This document shows, piece by piece, positions 62,374 through 64,000 of a stretch of DNA of 64,000 nt. How positions within the stretch are numbered: the stretch's first letter is position 1; each line of letters begins with the position of its first letter. The notes beneath the pieces were generated by a model, which saw only the letters and a program-made list of their open reading frames with translations, made no database searches and was not told where the DNA came from. The DNA comes from Symsagittifera roscoffensis (taxonomy: Eukaryota; Xenacoelomorpha; Acoela; Convolutidae): positions 47,356,001 through 47,420,000 of the forward strand of contig NC_087067.1 of NCBI RefSeq assembly GCF_963678635.1, read 5' to 3'. The position numbers were made by a program, and so were the translations under genes.

Positions 62374-63389
62374 GTTTTTTTTTGAAGAATGAGCATCGAG
62401 AATCAGTTAGCTTGAGTCTGAAGTGAAATCCGTCACACAAAGCGAGTTAAATTGTCAAAACTTCCCCAAAAAGTATGAAAGTTCAAACAAGGCGATACCC
62501 TAAAAAATCGGCTCAATTTTTTCTGTTCCGAAAGTTTTGGTTAAATAGCTATTTATTAAAGTTATGAGCTACAAAACGTTACATTTTACAGCTAGACGCT
62601 GAACATAAAACAAGAAATTTCAGAAGCACGAATTTTTAAATACAAACTTTGGAGAAGTTCAAGACTAAGAACTACACCAAAAAAATTTTCTCTTCAGGTT
62701 TCTTTTCCACAACTTGGGTTGTTAAAACAACCCTACTCAAGACAACCGTACCTTAAAACATATGGTTGTCTTGATATCTAAATCAAAATTTTTTTTTCTA
62801 AGATTGTTTTTGGGGTTATAAATAACAAATTTGCAGCGTTTGCGTAAATCAATGCGAAAATTTAGCACGAAAAAGACCTAGATTAGGCTTAAACTAATTT
62901 GGTTCACAAAAAAATTAAAATTCAAGCGAGGATAGACGGTTGCTGTGCAGGTAGCACATCATGTTCCGACCACATTCATAAAAAACAACAAAATTTTTTT
63001 AAAAAAAATTCTTCGAGTTTGTCGTTTCTTGTGCGTTAAAAAAAATACACAAAAGTGTATAAAACTGGTGAAATAGGCATGAACATCAAATTTGCAACAA
63101 TATGATAAAATTTAAAAAAAAACTAACAAAATTAAGATTAAAAAATAAAATAAAATAAAAAAACACTTCAAATTATTTCTAATTAGCCACAAATTGTAAA
63201 ATCTTGTTCAGGAAGATATCAAAGCCAAAAGATTTTTGCCAACCGTCAAAGGAAACTTCCAAATCTTTTTGGTGTAGTGGAATCAATGCAAAAATTTTAA
63301 CACTAAAAAGACCTAGATTAAGCTTAAACTAATTTGGTTCACAAAAAAATTAAAATTCACCTTTATTGATGATTTAAAGATTGATAACA
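62374..63389. other. Spacer between the two exon-1 copies
   Basis: Probably contains the promoter of the proximal copy; no TATA box stands out. A ~75-base block with AAAGACCTAGATTAGGCTTA and CTAATTTGGTTCACAAAAAA (62855-62930) is repeated at 63285-63357. Confidence 0.4.
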
Positions 63390-63703
63390 AGGCCAATTTG
63401 GGACAATTAACGCGCAATAAAATTTGCGCTATTAATGCGTATGCTGAAATTTAATCCGCCATAAAAATCGTTCCAAATTGGCTGAAGGAAGCTTATTTGT
63501 CATAATTGATTTGTTTCAAGGAGCAGCGAAATCTATCACTTTGTACTTTATATGGCATGTGGGGGGATTGTTTAAGAAAATCAAAAAGTTGGAAAGTTTT
63601 TTTTTGGAAAAAATCATCAATTTTTAGAAAACAAACCGCCCTAAAGACTTTAACAGGCAATCGAAACGTTTGGGGCTCTGCCCTGATGCGAGCAGTCTTG
63701 TTA
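63390..63703 (+). mobile_element. Helentron-like 3' part, copy 2 of duplication
   Basis: Close duplicate of 61866-62169, with a 3-base insertion (GAGCAGCGAAAT). It shows the duplicated block extends from the element through exon 1. Confidence 0.7.
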
Positions 63704-63773
63704 CTCCGGCCTTCCAAGAATGTTAACAAAATATATGCTCAGGGGTGAGTTTTTTTATTCAAATCATTTTTAC

Positions 63774-63906
63774 AAAACTCTGGTCCCTCAATTGATCTAT
63801 TTCTTGAGCTGCTTGAGGCCAACCGAGTGTGCACAGCACTATAGTAACCTGCAATGAGTATGGCTAAAATTATGGCTGTGATTACAGCTAAATAACTTAT
63901 TTCCGT
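63774..63906 (-). pseudogene. Duplicate of collagen exon 1 without ATG
   Basis: Same 133-base length as exon 1 with no indel and the frame open, but the start codon is ACG. Residue changes include P10T, V12I, F27T and D36N. The same weak donor is kept. Either a decayed duplicate or an alternative first exon entered from an upstream AUG outside the window. Confidence 0.6.
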
Positions 63907-64000
63907 GTTTTTTTTTGAAAAATGAGCATCGAGAATCAGTTAGCTTGAGTCTGAAGTAAAATCCGTCACACAGAGCGAGTTAAATTGTCAAAACTTCCCC

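Noticed and set aside
61976..63748. Similar ~78-codon frames on both strands in two places
   Set aside because: Caused by the duplicated Helentron-like fragment; one copy has a 3-base insertion and no motif.

Overview
The window looks like AT-rich nuclear DNA from an invertebrate animal. The reasons are canonical GT-AG introns, many only 60-80 bases long, a multi-exon transmembrane collagen gene, a decayed Polinton/Maverick polymerase, a giant env-bearing Ty3-type retrotransposon and many short dispersed repeats. I cannot name the species or phylum. No operons, CRISPR arrays, rRNA or convincing tRNA genes were seen.

Layout. 0.3-0.6 kb is a ~31-base minisatellite. 0.8-1.4 kb (minus) is an unrecognised coding-like region with one in-frame stop. 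2.5-6.8 kb (plus) is a broken Polinton family-B DNA polymerase. 7.2-8.0 kb is an old LTR plus leader, related to the large element further right. 9.3-10.1 kb is a decayed ~175-base tandem repeat. 11.2-14.1 kb is a tandem duplication carrying two copies of the last collagen exon. 15.0-16.65 kb holds four more collagen exons. 18.8-20.1 kb is an inverted-repeat element with a TA target duplication. 22.2-24.9 kb is a recent 1.36-kb tandem duplication. 25.5-26.3 kb and 45.2-45.5 kb are two halves of one minisatellite, split by the 18.9-kb retrotransposon (26291-45190, minus). 46-50 kb holds small inverted-repeat elements and Helentron-like copies. 51.0-52.6 kb is a three-exon membrane-protein gene on the plus strand. 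53.4-54.4 kb is an AT-rich palindromic repeat. 58.0-60.5 kb holds nine collagen exons. 62.2 kb holds the probable first collagen exon, and 63.8 kb a duplicate of it that lacks the ATG.

How it fits together. Read on the minus strand from 62.4 kb to 11.9 kb, the exons join in frame into a type II transmembrane (MACIT-like) collagen: short cytosolic tail, one membrane helix, Gly-X-Y blocks separated by short non-collagenous segments, a conserved-looking LDAPCPL junction and an 11-residue terminal exon. A ~41-kb intron holds the plus-strand gene and the retrotransposon, which lies in the same orientation as the collagen gene.

The retrotransposon is the most unusual item. Its two 410-base LTRs differ at a single base and are flanked by a 4-base target duplication, and all its long frames are open. 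It encodes a leader ORF, a basic ORF, a 2740-codon Gag-Pol, two tiny hydrophobic ORFs, a 378-codon frame with no AUG at all, an envelope-like glycoprotein and a 596-residue ORF of unknown function. Two of its ORF junctions are ATGA stop-start overlaps. Family calls rest on reading motifs; no database search was possible.
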